Positions 8,624 to 18,215 are shown, counted from the first letter of the stretch. The stretch: 64,000 bases of DNA from Streptomyces pseudovenezuelae (GCF_029892565.1 NZ_JARXVH010000024.1:44357-108356); one strand, 5' to 3'. The notes: generated by a model not told the origin, from the sequence alone. Program-made: numbers and translations.

Positions 8624-9846
8624 GGGGATGCTCCTGAGGGGTCGGCTGCGGGCAGGAAGGCGTGCACGGTGAAGGTGCCGTCGACAGCCGGTGCGGCTTG
8701 GAGGGTTCCGCCGAGAGCGGCTGCGCGTTCTTGCATGCCGATCAGTCCATGTCCGCTGGCAGGGCGTTGGGTGTCGCGTGGCGAGTGGTGTGGATTAGTG
8801 ACGTTGATGGTCAAGCCCTCGCCGGCGTAGGCGAGATGGAGTTCCACGGCGGTGCCCGCGGCGTGTTTGTGCGCATTGGTCAGGGATTCCTGGATGATGC
8901 GGTAGGCGGCGAGGTCTGTCGCCGCGGGCAGCGGGCGGGGCCGGCCCGCTTGGCGGTAGCGCACATGCAGCCCGGCCGCGGCCACGGTGTCGAGCAGTTC
9001 GGGCACATGGGCCAGGCCGGGTGCCGGCGCGGTGGACTGGTCGGGGTCGTCGTGCCGACGCAGCACGGCAAGGACGGTGCCGAGTTCCTCGACGGCGATG
9101 CCGGCGGCGTCTCGAACGTGCCCCAGCGCGGCCTTTGCTTGTTCGGGCTCACTTTGCATCAGGTGTTTCGCCACGCCGGCCTGCACACTGATCAGGGCGA
9201 GGTGGTGGGCCACGACGTCGTGCAACTCTCTGGCGATGCGCAGCCGTTCCTCCATCACCCGACGGTGTGCCTCCTCCTCGCGGGACTGCTCGGCCCGGCG
9301 GGCGCGTTCCTCCACCGCCGCCAGGTAAGCCCGGCGGGTGCGCAGTGCGTCGCCGACCGCGACGGCCATGCCGACACCGGCGAGGAGGCTGAGGTCCCCG
9401 CGTTCCCACCATGCGGCGCCCGGCCACTCAGGGCCCGGCCAGATCAGGCTCGCGCCGTAGAGCAGGGCCGCCGCTGAGCCGCCGAACAGATATGCGGTGC
9501 GGCGCGGATAGGTGCTTGCCACGGTGTATGCGGCGATCGCCGCGGTGACCGTCTGTGCCGACCGCGCCTCGCCTACCGCGATGGTGATGACCGTGGCCGC
9601 CATGGTCAGGACCAGCACCAGGCGCGGCCGGTGCCGCCGCGCCGTGACGAGCCCGATGATGGCGATCGCCGCGACTGCATCCCACAGGTGCAGATCGCGG
9701 CCCGGGTGGCGGCTTTCGGGCTTGCCGTCCCAGACGGCAAGCAGATAGACGAGCGCGAGAAGCACACCGATGATCACGTCCACGGCCTGGGGGTGCCGCG
9801 CGGCCAGCGCAGCGATGCGCCGGTGAGTGATAGCCGGATATGCCAT
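8620..9846 (-). CDS. NarL-type sensor histidine kinase (HisKA_3)
   Basis: A 408-residue kinase, first gene of a two-gene minus-strand operon with the regulator at 7943. About five hydrophobic helices occupy residues 20-165. The HisKA_3 box has the phospho-acceptor His in RIARELHDVVAHH, and the HATPase domain ends with GHGLIGMQERA. No large extracytoplasmic sensor is present, as in the kinase at 4801. The signal is unknown. Confidence 0.92.
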   Translation of the reverse strand: MAYPAITHRRIAALAARHPQAVDVIIGVLLALVYLLAVWDGKPESRHPGRDLHLWDAVAAIAIIGLVTARRHRPRLVLVLTMAATVITIAVGEARSAQTVTAAIAAYTVASTYPRRTAYLFGGSAAALLYGASLIWPGPEWPGAAWWERGDLSLLAGVGMAVAVGDALRTRRAYLAAVEERARRAEQSREEEAHRRVMEERLRIARELHDVVAHHLALISVQAGVAKHLMQSEPEQAKAALGHVRDAAGIAVEELGTVLAVLRRHDDPDQSTAPAPGLAHVPELLDTVAAAGLHVRYRQAGRPRPLPAATDLAAYRIIQESLTNAHKHAAGTAVELHLAYAGEGLTINVTNPHHSPRDTQRPASGHGLIGMQERAAALGGTLQAAPAVDGTFTVHAFLPAADPSGASP

Positions 9847-10380
9847 GGCCGGGACGTTACGGGATCACCGGTGCCGCTCGCGTCGTGTAGCGGCGGTAGG
9901 TGTTGACCAAGCGCGCTACTACGGCCGTGGTACGCGGCGCGCACGGTCGGCTCGCCCCTCGGGCCCATGCGACACAGGAGCCGAGGACATGGTGCCGGGG
10001 GGTTCTCTTTCCGCGGGCCCGATCAGTAGTGGTGGCTGCGCTTTTACCCCTGAGGTGTTTGGGGCTTGGGCCGTGTCCCCGCCTTGAGCCGCTGAACATC
10101 TCACGACGCTGCTTTCCCGAACGCGTTGGAAGAGTCGCACTCCGGTCGTCGGCGCTGAAGGGATGGCAGTGCCCTGTTACGGCAGCAACTGGCTTCGCGG
10201 CCCCGGCATGACGCAGCGCGAGGATTGCGGTCTGCTGCATCCGTGGTACGGCGCAATGTCCATGGATGGAGGACGCGAGGTCGGCTCTGCTCGCGGGATC
10301 GTGCAGCTGCGGGCTGATCCGCAAACCCATCGGCGAATCAGCGACCCGTTGCTTCCTTCATCCACCAACAGGAGCGTCCC
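9847..10380. other. Intergenic region, no gene seen
   Basis: 534 bases lie between the divergent kinase and the DoxX-like gene. No reading frame here shows codon bias or a recognisable motif. It must hold the promoters of both genes. A clear AGGAG ribosome-binding site precedes the ATG at 10381. Confidence 0.6.
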
Positions 10381-10815
10381 ATGGACCAGCCCACGACCAC
10401 TACCGGCAACGGCATACGCGCGAACGGCGGCAACATCTCGCTCTGGATCCTCCAGATCGTCCTCGGTGGACTCTTCATCATCAATTTCGGTCCCGGCAAG
10501 CTGCTGGGCAGCGAGCAGAGTGTCGAACTCTTCGCGGACATCGGCGCCGGCCAGTGGCTGCGCTATGTGACCGGCACCCTGGAGGTCGCCGGTGGCCTCG
10601 GCCTGCTCATCCCGCGTCTGTCCGGGCTGGCTGCACTCGGGCTCACCGGCGTTATGGGTGGCGCCGCCCTCACCGACATGGTCATCGTTGACGAGAGCCC
10701 GATCGCCCCCCTCATCCTGCTGATCGCCGCCGCGGTCATCGCGTGGTTCCGCCGTGACCGCTCGCTCGCGGTGCTCCAGCAGCTGCGCGCGAGGCGTTCA
10801 CCTGCCAGAAGCTGA
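10381..10815 (+). CDS. DoxX-like integral membrane protein
   Basis: A 144-residue protein with four predicted transmembrane helices (about residues 20-40, 62-80, 85-105 and 112-128) and a basic tail, the usual size and shape of the DoxX/DoxD-like family. The segment after helix 1 (FIINFGPGKLLGS) matches the family pattern of a helix break rich in Gly and Lys. AGGAG precedes the ATG at good spacing. Members are often linked to redox or stress adaptation, but their biochemical role is poorly defined. Confidence 0.75.
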   Translation: MDQPTTTTGNGIRANGGNISLWILQIVLGGLFIINFGPGKLLGSEQSVELFADIGAGQWLRYVTGTLEVAGGLGLLIPRLSGLAALGLTGVMGGAALTDMVIVDESPIAPLILLIAAAVIAWFRRDRSLAVLQQLRARRSPARS

Positions 10816-11024
10816 GTCCGCGCCCGCTGAGGCCGTGGCCGGCCCCATGCCTTCAGGGCGCGCTTGAGTTCGCGCACCCCACGCCGCTCGGGACCACCCC
10901 GGTGTCGCCCCTCGTGTGGTCCGTCCGGCTGCTCGCCGCCCCTTTCACCGTTCCCGCCTGACCAGCTCATCGCGCCGCGGCCGACATCCGCACGCCGATG
11001 TGGTCCCCTGTCTTGGAGTTCCCC

Positions 11025-13247
11025 ATGGCTGTTCTTCTGTACCGACTCGGACGGTTGTCGTTCAGGCGACGACGTCTCGTGCTGCTCATCTGGCTTGCCC
11101 TGCTCGTGGCAGGCGTGACCGGCGCCGTCACTCTCTCCGGCCCCACCTCGCAGTCCCAGCAGATTCCCGGCCTGGAAGCCCAACGCGCGCTGGACCAGCT
11201 CGAGCAGAAGTTCCCCCAGGCGGCTGCCGACGGAGCCACCGCGCGCGTCGTATTCGCCTCGCCCGACGACTCACCGCTCACCGATCCGGCCAACCGGCGG
11301 ATCATCGAACGGACGGTGGCCCAGCTGGCCCACGGGCCGCAGGTCGCCGGCGCGCAGGACCCCTTCGATACGGGCACGGTCAGCCCCGACAGGACGATCG
11401 CCTTCAGCCAGGTGACGTACGACGTTCCCGGAGAGGCCATGCAGGCGGATGCCCGCGAGGCCCTGCTGTCGACCGCCGACGAGGCCCGCGAGGCGGGACT
11501 GACCGTCGAGATCGGCGGCGACGCGCTGGAAGATGAGGCCCCCGGCGGCATCACGGAGATCATCGGCGTCGCTATCGCCGCCCTCGTCCTGCTGATCACC
11601 TTCCGCTCCGTACTGGTGGCCGGACTTCCGCTGGTCACCGCCCTGATCGGAGTGGGCATCGCCATGACCGGCATCATGACGCTGAGCGGGTTCGTCGACC
11701 TCTCCCCGACAACAGGGACCCTCTCACTGATGATCGGACTGGCAGTCGCCATCGACTACGCACTGCTCATCGTCTCCCGCTACCGCAACGAGCTGGCAAC
11801 CGATCCCCGCGCCGACCGGGAGGAGGCCGCCGCACGCGCCATGGGCACCGCCGGATCCGCCGTCGTCTTCGCAGGACTCACCGTCATCATCGCCCTGGCC
11901 GGACTCTCCGTGGTGGGCGTTCCCTTCCTCGCGCAGATGGGTCTGGGCGCCGCCGCCGCCGTCGCCGTCGCCATCCTGATCGCGCTCACCCTCCTTCCCG
12001 CGCTCCTGGGATTCGCCGGCCGCCGTGTCACCGCAAACAGCACGGAGAGTCAGACGGCGGAGAAGAAGGGGCGCGCCACGATGGGACGCCGATGGGTCAC
12101 CTTGGTGACCCGGCGCCCGGCAACCGCCCTGATCATCGCGGCCCTGGGTCTGGGCGTTGCCGCCCTCCCCGCCCTCGACCTGCGCCTGGGCCTGCCCGAC
12201 GACGGCATGGCCACGAAGGACACCACCCAGCGCAAGGCCTACGACCTGGTCAGCGAGGGATTCGGACCCGGCTTCAACGGCCCCCTCGTCATCGTCGTGA
12301 GCGCCGAAGGCACCACCAACCCCCAGACCGCGGCGCAACACGTGACCGAGCACGTCAAGACACTGACGGACGTGAAGAGCGTCTCCCCGGCCACTGTCAA
12401 CCCGGCCCGGGACACCGCCCTGCTGCAGGTCGTGCCCAAGGGCGGACCGAACGCCCCCTCGACCACCGACCTCGTCACCACTATCCGGGACCAGAGCCAG
12501 GACCTGCGCGCCGAGTCCGGCGCGACCGTCGCCGTCACCGGCATGACCGCTCTCAACATCGACATGTCCGACCGCCTCCAGAGCGCACTGATCCCCTACC
12601 TCGCACTCGTCGTCGGCATGGCGATGCTGCTGCTGATGCTGGTGTTCCGCTCCGTGCTCGTCCCCGTCAAGGCCGTCCTGGGATTCCTGCTCACCGTGGG
12701 CGCCACCTTCGGCGCCGTGGTGGCGGTCTTCCAGTGGGGCTGGCTGGCCGGACTCCTCGGAGTCGCCCAGACCGGGCCGATCGTCAGCATGATGCCGATC
12801 TTCCTCATCGGCATCGTCTTCGGCCTGGCCATGGACTACCAGGTCTTCCTCGTCGCACGGATGCGCGAGGAGTACGTCCACGGCGCCCAGCCGACCCAGG
12901 CAGTGGTGTCCGGCTTCGTAAACAGCGCACGCGTGGTCACCGCTGCCGCCGCCATCATGATCAGCGTCTTCTTCGGCTTCGTCCTGTCGGCCGACCCCAT
13001 GATCAAAATGATGGGCTTCGCGCTCGCCTCCGGTGTCCTGCTCGACGCCTACATCGTCCGCATGACCCTCGTACCGGCCGCCCTCACCCTCCTGGGACGC
13101 TCTGCCTGGTGGATCCCGCGCTGGCTGAACAAGCTCCTGCCCGACGTCGACATCGAAGGCGAGAAGCTCCGCGGACGACTGGGCACGGAGGGGCAGCAGC
13201 AAACACCCGGCGACACCGCCTTGGCCGTTGACCAGACAACGGTTTGA
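11025..13247 (+). CDS. MMPL/RND-family membrane transporter (copy 2)
   Basis: A 740-residue transporter, a paralogue of the one at 2430 with the same architecture: an N-terminal helix, two extracytoplasmic domains, two helix blocks, and the motifs AVAIDYALL and LAMDYQVFL. I chose ATG 11025 because GGAG lies nine bases upstream; the open frame begins at 10998. It lies 209 bases after the DoxX-like gene, so the two could share a transcript. The substrate is unknown. Confidence 0.92.
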   Translation: MAVLLYRLGRLSFRRRRLVLLIWLALLVAGVTGAVTLSGPTSQSQQIPGLEAQRALDQLEQKFPQAAADGATARVVFASPDDSPLTDPANRRIIERTVAQLAHGPQVAGAQDPFDTGTVSPDRTIAFSQVTYDVPGEAMQADAREALLSTADEAREAGLTVEIGGDALEDEAPGGITEIIGVAIAALVLLITFRSVLVAGLPLVTALIGVGIAMTGIMTLSGFVDLSPTTGTLSLMIGLAVAIDYALLIVSRYRNELATDPRADREEAAARAMGTAGSAVVFAGLTVIIALAGLSVVGVPFLAQMGLGAAAAVAVAILIALTLLPALLGFAGRRVTANSTESQTAEKKGRATMGRRWVTLVTRRPATALIIAALGLGVAALPALDLRLGLPDDGMATKDTTQRKAYDLVSEGFGPGFNGPLVIVVSAEGTTNPQTAAQHVTEHVKTLTDVKSVSPATVNPARDTALLQVVPKGGPNAPSTTDLVTTIRDQSQDLRAESGATVAVTGMTALNIDMSDRLQSALIPYLALVVGMAMLLLMLVFRSVLVPVKAVLGFLLTVGATFGAVVAVFQWGWLAGLLGVAQTGPIVSMMPIFLIGIVFGLAMDYQVFLVARMREEYVHGAQPTQAVVSGFVNSARVVTAAAAIMISVFFGFVLSADPMIKMMGFALASGVLLDAYIVRMTLVPAALTLLGRSAWWIPRWLNKLLPDVDIEGEKLRGRLGTEGQQQTPGDTALAVDQTTV

Positions 13248-13680
13248 CCGACCGGTCTGCGGCACGCGCCCGGGCCACCGCCATCTCCCACCAGCCGCTG
13301 CCGCAGTGCAGCGCGCCCACACCCATAGGAAGCGCCCCGGTGAACCAGCCCGCTTTCTGGGACCGCTCCACGCCCGCCGGCACAACGGACGCGGCCTGCC
13401 GGCGCGCCTGACGGAGTCGGGGGACATTGCGAGGACCAGGAGCTGCACGCAAGAGACACCCTCGCCCCCGATCCGCCCAGCACTCGCGTGAACACCGAGT
13501 CGGCGGTCCTGCCGCCTACCGGCTCTCTTCTTGCGGGGCCTGGCCCTGGACCCAATGCGACAGACGGCTCAGGTCGGCGACGACCAGCCCGAAGCCCTCC
13601 AACGCGAGCACCAGGGCCGAACGAGATCCGCACGCCGGCCACCGCGGCCGCTGCCTGAAAGGAACAGCCGTCTTGACTTC
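13248..13680. other. Intergenic region between MMPL copy 2 and TnpB element
   Basis: About 430 bases without a convincing gene. Open frames in this stretch lack motifs and consistent codon bias. The right-hand limit is set by the start of the IS605-type end. Confidence 0.5.
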
Positions 13681-15043
13681 TTCCCCCTCCTGGTGGAGGG
13701 GGATTCCTACGGCTCGCGCGGTAGGGGTTCCTGCTTCGACGCCGGCTGCCCGCCAGGAGTGCTCCCGTGAGGTCTTACACCGGCTCCACAGGCCGAGACG
13801 GCCAGCCCGGCCGCCTTGATGGTGCGGGCCGCGTTGATGTCGCGGTCATGCACGACACCACAGGTGTCGCACGTCCACACGCGGACATTCAGCGCCATCT
13901 TCGCCGCGACCGTGCCGCAGTTCCCGCACAGCTTGCTGCTGGGGAAGAAGCGGTCGATCACGACGAGTTCACGCCCATACCAAGCGCACTTGTACTCCAG
14001 CATCGACCGCAGGTGCCTCCACGACGCATCCGAGATGGCGCGCGCCAACGTGTGGTTGTTCAGCAGGTTGCGGACGGTGAGGTCCTCGATCACGACCGTT
14101 TGGTTCTCACGGACGAGCCGGGTCGACAGTTTGTGCAGGTGGTCGCGGCGCCGGTCGGCGATCCGCGCATGCACGCGGGCAACCCTGCGACGGGCCTTCT
14201 GCCGGTTCGCCGAGCCCTTGGCCTTGCGGGACAGTTCACGCTGCGCCCTGGCCAGCCTGGCGCGGTCGCGCCGCTCGTGCCGGGGGTTGATGACCTTTTC
14301 CCCGGTGGACAGGGTCACCAGGGAGGTGATGCCGGCGTCCAGGCCGACGGCCGCTGTGGTGGCGGTGGCCGGGGCGATGGTGTCGTCGCACAGCAGGGAC
14401 ACGAACCAGCGTCCCGCCGCGTCGCGGGAGACGGTCGCCGTGGTCGGCTCGCTGCCCTCCGGGAGCGGACGCGACCAGCGGATGTCCAGGGGGTCGGCCA
14501 TCTTCGCCAGCGTCAGCCGTCCCTCGCGCCACGTGAAGGCACTGCGCGTGTACTCGGCCGACGCACGGGATTTCTTGCGGGACTTGAAGCGCGGGTACTT
14601 CGCGCGCTGGGCGAAGAAGTTGCCGAACGCCGTCTGCAGATGGCGCAGCGCCTGCTGGAGCGGGACCGAGGACACCTCGGTCAGGAAGGCCAGCTCCCCG
14701 GTCTTCTTCCACTGCGTGAGTGCGGCCGAGGACTGCACGTAGGAGATGCGGCGCTGTTCGCCGTACCAGGCCCGGGTGCGTTCCTCCAGCGCCTTGTTGT
14801 AGACCAGGCGCACGCAGCCGAACGTGCGCGACAGCTCGGCCGCCTGCTCGCCTGTGGGGTAAAAGCGGTACTTGAACGCCCGCTTGACCTGCCGCGCCAT
14901 ACCTCACGTTCCATCAGCTCCCATGTGAGTGGCGGGTGTCGGCCGGTGGTCGACGCACGCCGGCCCGCCCGGGCGGACCGGTTTTCCCTGCCCTGCTTCG
15001 CAGGAGCTTCGTTTCCTCCCCCGGCTGAAGCCGGGGGTATCCA
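13681..15043 (-). mobile_element. IS605-type element with TnpB only
   Basis: A minus-strand tnpB gene is framed by two short hairpins of the IS200/IS605 subterminal type. One is CCCCCTCC-TGGT-GGAGGGGG at 13683-13702, next to the tnpB stop; the other is CCCCCGGC-TGAA-GCCGGGGG at 15018-15037, upstream of tnpB. No tnpA is present, so the element would need a transposase in trans. No target duplication is expected for this family. Exact ends are not certain; the coordinates follow the hairpins. Confidence 0.7.
13707..14900 (-). CDS. tnpB: TnpB/OrfB RNA-guided nuclease of IS605 type
   Basis: A 397-residue protein with the full TnpB layout: an N-terminal helix-turn-helix/WED-like segment (KRAFKYRFYPTGEQ), then a RuvC-like nuclease split into three motifs. 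The catalytic acids are Asp in VGLDAGIT, Glu in VVIEDLTV and Asp in HDRDINAA. A zinc ribbon (CGNCG ... CDTCG) lies between the last two. All three acids and four Cys are present, so the nuclease looks intact. Family members act as RNA-guided DNA nucleases using an omega-RNA drawn from the transposon right end. That RNA would overlap the 3' end of this gene and the hairpin at 13683-13702. Confidence 0.9.
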   Translation of the reverse strand: MARQVKRAFKYRFYPTGEQAAELSRTFGCVRLVYNKALEERTRAWYGEQRRISYVQSSAALTQWKKTGELAFLTEVSSVPLQQALRHLQTAFGNFFAQRAKYPRFKSRKKSRASAEYTRSAFTWREGRLTLAKMADPLDIRWSRPLPEGSEPTTATVSRDAAGRWFVSLLCDDTIAPATATTAAVGLDAGITSLVTLSTGEKVINPRHERRDRARLARAQRELSRKAKGSANRQKARRRVARVHARIADRRRDHLHKLSTRLVRENQTVVIEDLTVRNLLNNHTLARAISDASWRHLRSMLEYKCAWYGRELVVIDRFFPSSKLCGNCGTVAAKMALNVRVWTCDTCGVVHDRDINAARTIKAAGLAVSACGAGVRPHGSTPGGQPASKQEPLPREP

Positions 15044-15058
15044 CAAAGGAGAGCCCCG

Positions 15059-15229
15059 ATGAGCAACCACAGGGAAGAGCCTCAACAGCGCGCAGACTCC
15101 GCATGGGGCGCGGCCTCCGACAGGCAAACCGCGGTAGGGGAGTTCGATGTCATCGTGTGCGGTGCGGGATCGGCGGGTTCTACGCGCGCGGGCATGCTCG
15201 CGGCAGATGAAAGCGCGAGGTTAGTGTGA
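15059..15229 (+). pseudogene. GMC oxidoreductase, N-terminal stub
   Basis: An open frame of 56 codons starts at ATG 15059 behind AAAGGAG. It reads a typical GMC-family start, with the FAD-binding Rossmann motif FDVIVCGAGSAGS, then ends at a stop immediately after the region where the family continues for another 450 or more residues. The gene is therefore cut off near 15222, where the rhamnosidase gene ends on the other strand. The TnpB element lies just upstream of its ribosome-binding site. Confidence 0.7.
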
Positions 15230-17920
15230 GGTGACTCTGTAACTGCCGCCCTGCTCCACTTTCAGGTGGACGTAGCCGGAGTCGAGGTGGCCACCGGCAA
15301 CTCCGGCTGTGGCGGTGAAGGTCCCGTTGCGCCACACCACCTTGCCGTTGACCACGACGGTGCGGGCGCGGCCGGAGACTGGGACCGCGATGGTGCCGCT
15401 GGTGCGCTTGGGTGCCTCGACGGTCAGGTTGAACCGGCCCGCGTCGGTGCCCGCGGTCCAGTTGGCGCCGATGCCGCCGTGTGGGGTGGAAACCCTCCCT
15501 CGCGCCCAGGTGAGGTCCCCGGGGTGGGGCTGGATCGTCCAGGTCGCGTATCCCGGTGTATCCGGACGTATGCCCAGGACGTAGCTCGACAGTGCCGAGG
15601 TCGGGGCGGTGGACCATCCGTGGGACAGGCTCGTCCCTGCTTCCAGGCCGGGTGTGCCGCCGTTCCCGGAGATGTTCTCCCACATAGTCCCGGTCTGGTT
15701 CGGGCCCGGAGCGATCATGTGGCCCCAGACATCGTGCAGGAGTTCCTGTGCGTTCGCGGTGTCGCCGGCCGCCAGTCGGGCCTGGAGTTCGAACCCGCTG
15801 ATGAAGGGGCTGACCAGCTCTCGGTATCCGGCGCCGGGAGAGAAGGGGAGCGGTCCGTAGGGGGTGCTCCACAACTTCGACTTCAGCGCGGCCAGGATCT
15901 CTGCATGCTTCGAAGGCGGCGCGACTCCATACAGGACGGCCATGGCGTTGGCGTCCTGCGCGAACCCGGAATTGGTGTCGCTGATCTTGTACAGTCCGCT
16001 CGTCGAGTCGTAGAGACGTTCGTTGATTCGCGTCTTCAGCTTCTCGGCGTCCGCCCTGTAGGCGGCGGCCTGTGATGTCTGTCCTGCGGCGGTGGCGAGT
16101 GCCGCACCATCGGTCAGCGTCTTGTAGTAGAGGATGTTGTAGGCGGAGACCTCGCCGGCCTTGTCTTTGTCGTAGAAGTTCCAGTCCGCGCCGTCGACTC
16201 CCGCCCTGGTCGAGAACAAGCCGTTCGCGTCGACCCTGGTCGCGTTCCAGGCGAGTTGACGCTTGACGGCAGGCCATTGCCGAGCGACGAACGCCTTGTC
16301 ACCGGTGTGGAGGTAGTAACTCGCAAGGCCGGTGACGAAGTACATGGAGTACGTGGCCGAGTAGGTGGTCGTGTCGCCCGGGGTGAGCGGCCCGAGGTGC
16401 GGCACGGCCGCCGGGTGCATGGCGCCCGGAACGAACCCGCTGGCAAGCTGCCGGCTGCCCAGCAGGTCCAGGGACTGCTTGATGTACTCCGGTTTGTTCA
16501 CGGAGTAGTAGTCGGTGAGGCCCTCGATCAGGATGTCCCCGCTCCAGATCGCTCGGTCGCGTCTGGCTCCGTCGAGGACCGAGGGCATGGCGTTGGATCC
16601 TGGCGGGGTGAAGTCGGCGAGTGCGGCAGGTGTGTTCAGAGGATCGCTGTAGAGCGTCCTTCCCGTGCTACTGACGACGGTGAGGTCCTTGAAGGCCGCC
16701 TTCTCGTCGCCGAACTCCCGGAAGCCCACGGTCCCCGTCGGGAAGGCGACGGCTCCGGAGGGCAGAGACGAGGTGTCGACGCGGTCGATCTCCTTGCCGT
16801 CCAGCGAGATCGTGATGCCGGTCCCGGCCGCTGTGGTCGCCATGGTGTGCCAGGTGCCCTCATCGACGGCGGAAGGCAGTGCCACAGAGCCGAGGCTGGT
16901 GTAGGCCCCGTCGCGCACGGAGAACTTCTGCAGGGTGTTCGGGGGGCCTGCGGTGTCTGTGCTCCCGTCCAGAATGAACAGGTAGCCGTTCTGCGAGTTC
17001 TGCGCGCGTACCATCCACCCGGCCTGATTGTGCAGGATCTTCGTCCGGAAGGTGGTTGTGTAGTCGCTCCAGGAGGCTCCGCGGTTCAGGATTCCGGCAC
17101 CGTCATTGATCTTTGAGCCGGCGGCGTTCAGCGCGCTGTCCTGGACAGACCAGCTTCCGGGAAGGGAATTGGCCGGAACGAGATCGGTCTGCAGGGTGTA
17201 GGCACCGGCGTACCAGATCTTGTTCAGTTCGTCGGAACTCGACAGGAAATGGCCCCCGTACCCGTCAGCCTGGGTGCGGTCGGCGATGTAGTTGATGCCG
17301 ACCTTGCTCAGCGTGAGGCGGCCAGGGGTGGAGAGCGTGATCTGTTCATACCGCTCGCCTCCCTGGACGAAGCGGTTGGTGATGGTGCCGGGCCCGGTGA
17401 CCTGATAGCTGTTGGAGCGGGAGCTGTCACCGTCGGCCCACGGCGGAGAGCCGTCGCCCGACGGGCTCATGTACTGCAGGCCCTCGCTGTACGCGGCTTT
17501 CAGAGTCGGGGATCCCGACGCGGCGGAGACGGTGAGGTAGGGAAGCCCGCCCACCTCCTGGCCGTAGTCGAGCAGGACGGCGGGGACTTCCCCGCCCTCG
17601 GCATAGGTCAGCGTCGCTCCGCCCGAACCGCCACACAGCAGATTTTGGGCGCCTACAACCGCGCCCGAGGTGCTGACCTCGGAGACCGGGCAGACGTCGG
17701 CACTCTTGGGCGTGCGAACGTACTCCCGCCAGTCGCCGGGCACCCGCGATGGCGTGGAGCCGCCCGCCCGCTCCACGGGGACGCGAGCCGGTGTCGAAGC
17801 CGTGGCGGACGGCGCCATCGGCTGGACGAGGACCGCGAGGATGAGGACAAGGCCCAGCAAGAGAGCCGCGCCGGTCGAACGGCGTCTGCCGGATGGGCGC
17901 GTTCTGCCATGAGTTCGCAT
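15221..17920 (-). CDS. Secreted alpha-L-rhamnosidase (GH78-like) with inserted jelly-roll domain
   Basis: A secreted enzyme of about 899 residues, expected to remove terminal alpha-L-rhamnose from glycans or glycosides. A signal peptide with a long hydrophobic core (LLLGLVLILAVLVQP) is followed by N-terminal beta domains, then a concanavalin/LamG-like insert at about residues 265-430. The (alpha/alpha)6 catalytic barrel has RDRAIWSGD and the later GTMWENIS motif, which carry the acidic residues used by GH78 enzymes. A C-terminal beta domain closes the protein. I chose ATG 17920, preceded by GGAG, over the GTG two codons earlier. A LacI-type palindrome lies about 105 bases upstream. Confidence 0.85.
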   Translation of the reverse strand: MRTHGRTRPSGRRRSTGAALLLGLVLILAVLVQPMAPSATASTPARVPVERAGGSTPSRVPGDWREYVRTPKSADVCPVSEVSTSGAVVGAQNLLCGGSGGATLTYAEGGEVPAVLLDYGQEVGGLPYLTVSAASGSPTLKAAYSEGLQYMSPSGDGSPPWADGDSSRSNSYQVTGPGTITNRFVQGGERYEQITLSTPGRLTLSKVGINYIADRTQADGYGGHFLSSSDELNKIWYAGAYTLQTDLVPANSLPGSWSVQDSALNAAGSKINDGAGILNRGASWSDYTTTFRTKILHNQAGWMVRAQNSQNGYLFILDGSTDTAGPPNTLQKFSVRDGAYTSLGSVALPSAVDEGTWHTMATTAAGTGITISLDGKEIDRVDTSSLPSGAVAFPTGTVGFREFGDEKAAFKDLTVVSSTGRTLYSDPLNTPAALADFTPPGSNAMPSVLDGARRDRAIWSGDILIEGLTDYYSVNKPEYIKQSLDLLGSRQLASGFVPGAMHPAAVPHLGPLTPGDTTTYSATYSMYFVTGLASYYLHTGDKAFVARQWPAVKRQLAWNATRVDANGLFSTRAGVDGADWNFYDKDKAGEVSAYNILYYKTLTDGAALATAAGQTSQAAAYRADAEKLKTRINERLYDSTSGLYKISDTNSGFAQDANAMAVLYGVAPPSKHAEILAALKSKLWSTPYGPLPFSPGAGYRELVSPFISGFELQARLAAGDTANAQELLHDVWGHMIAPGPNQTGTMWENISGNGGTPGLEAGTSLSHGWSTAPTSALSSYVLGIRPDTPGYATWTIQPHPGDLTWARGRVSTPHGGIGANWTAGTDAGRFNLTVEAPKRTSGTIAVPVSGRARTVVVNGKVVWRNGTFTATAGVAGGHLDSGYVHLKVEQGGSYRVTSH

Positions 17921-18024
17921 GCACACTCCGAGATTGCGGGTGGTCTACGGTCCGGCCCTGAGCGCGACACAACGGTGCTCCGTCGAGAGTGCGCAAAGCA
18001 CTAGAGGTGAGCGCTGGAGGTGAG

Positions 18025-18040
18025 ATTGAAACGATTCAAT
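18025..18040. promoter_or_regulatory. LacI-type operator upstream of rhamnosidase gene
   Basis: ATTGAA-ACGA-TTCAAT is a palindrome with perfect 6-base arms around a central CG, the usual form of LacI/CcpA-family sites. It lies 105-120 bases upstream of the minus-strand rhamnosidase start. No LacI gene adjoins it, so the regulator would act from elsewhere, possibly the one at 47008. Confidence 0.55.
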
Positions 18041-18215
18041 ACGTTTGTGCAAGACGCAAGCTATGCAGGAGCTGTACGTGCGTCAACCCTTGGCGCAGGG
18101 TCCACTGTCCTCGAACTTGCTGATGAGATTGTTTGTCCGCAGGACGTGAGGGCGGCCTTCGCCTGATCCGGTGTGGGGGCCTCACCCTGAGGGGTGGACG
18201 AGATCGCGTGAGTGG

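Noticed and set aside
11724..13448. Minus-strand 574-codon frame opposite MMPL copy 2
   Set aside because: Same antisense pattern as above; the plus-strand gene has clear MMPL motifs throughout.
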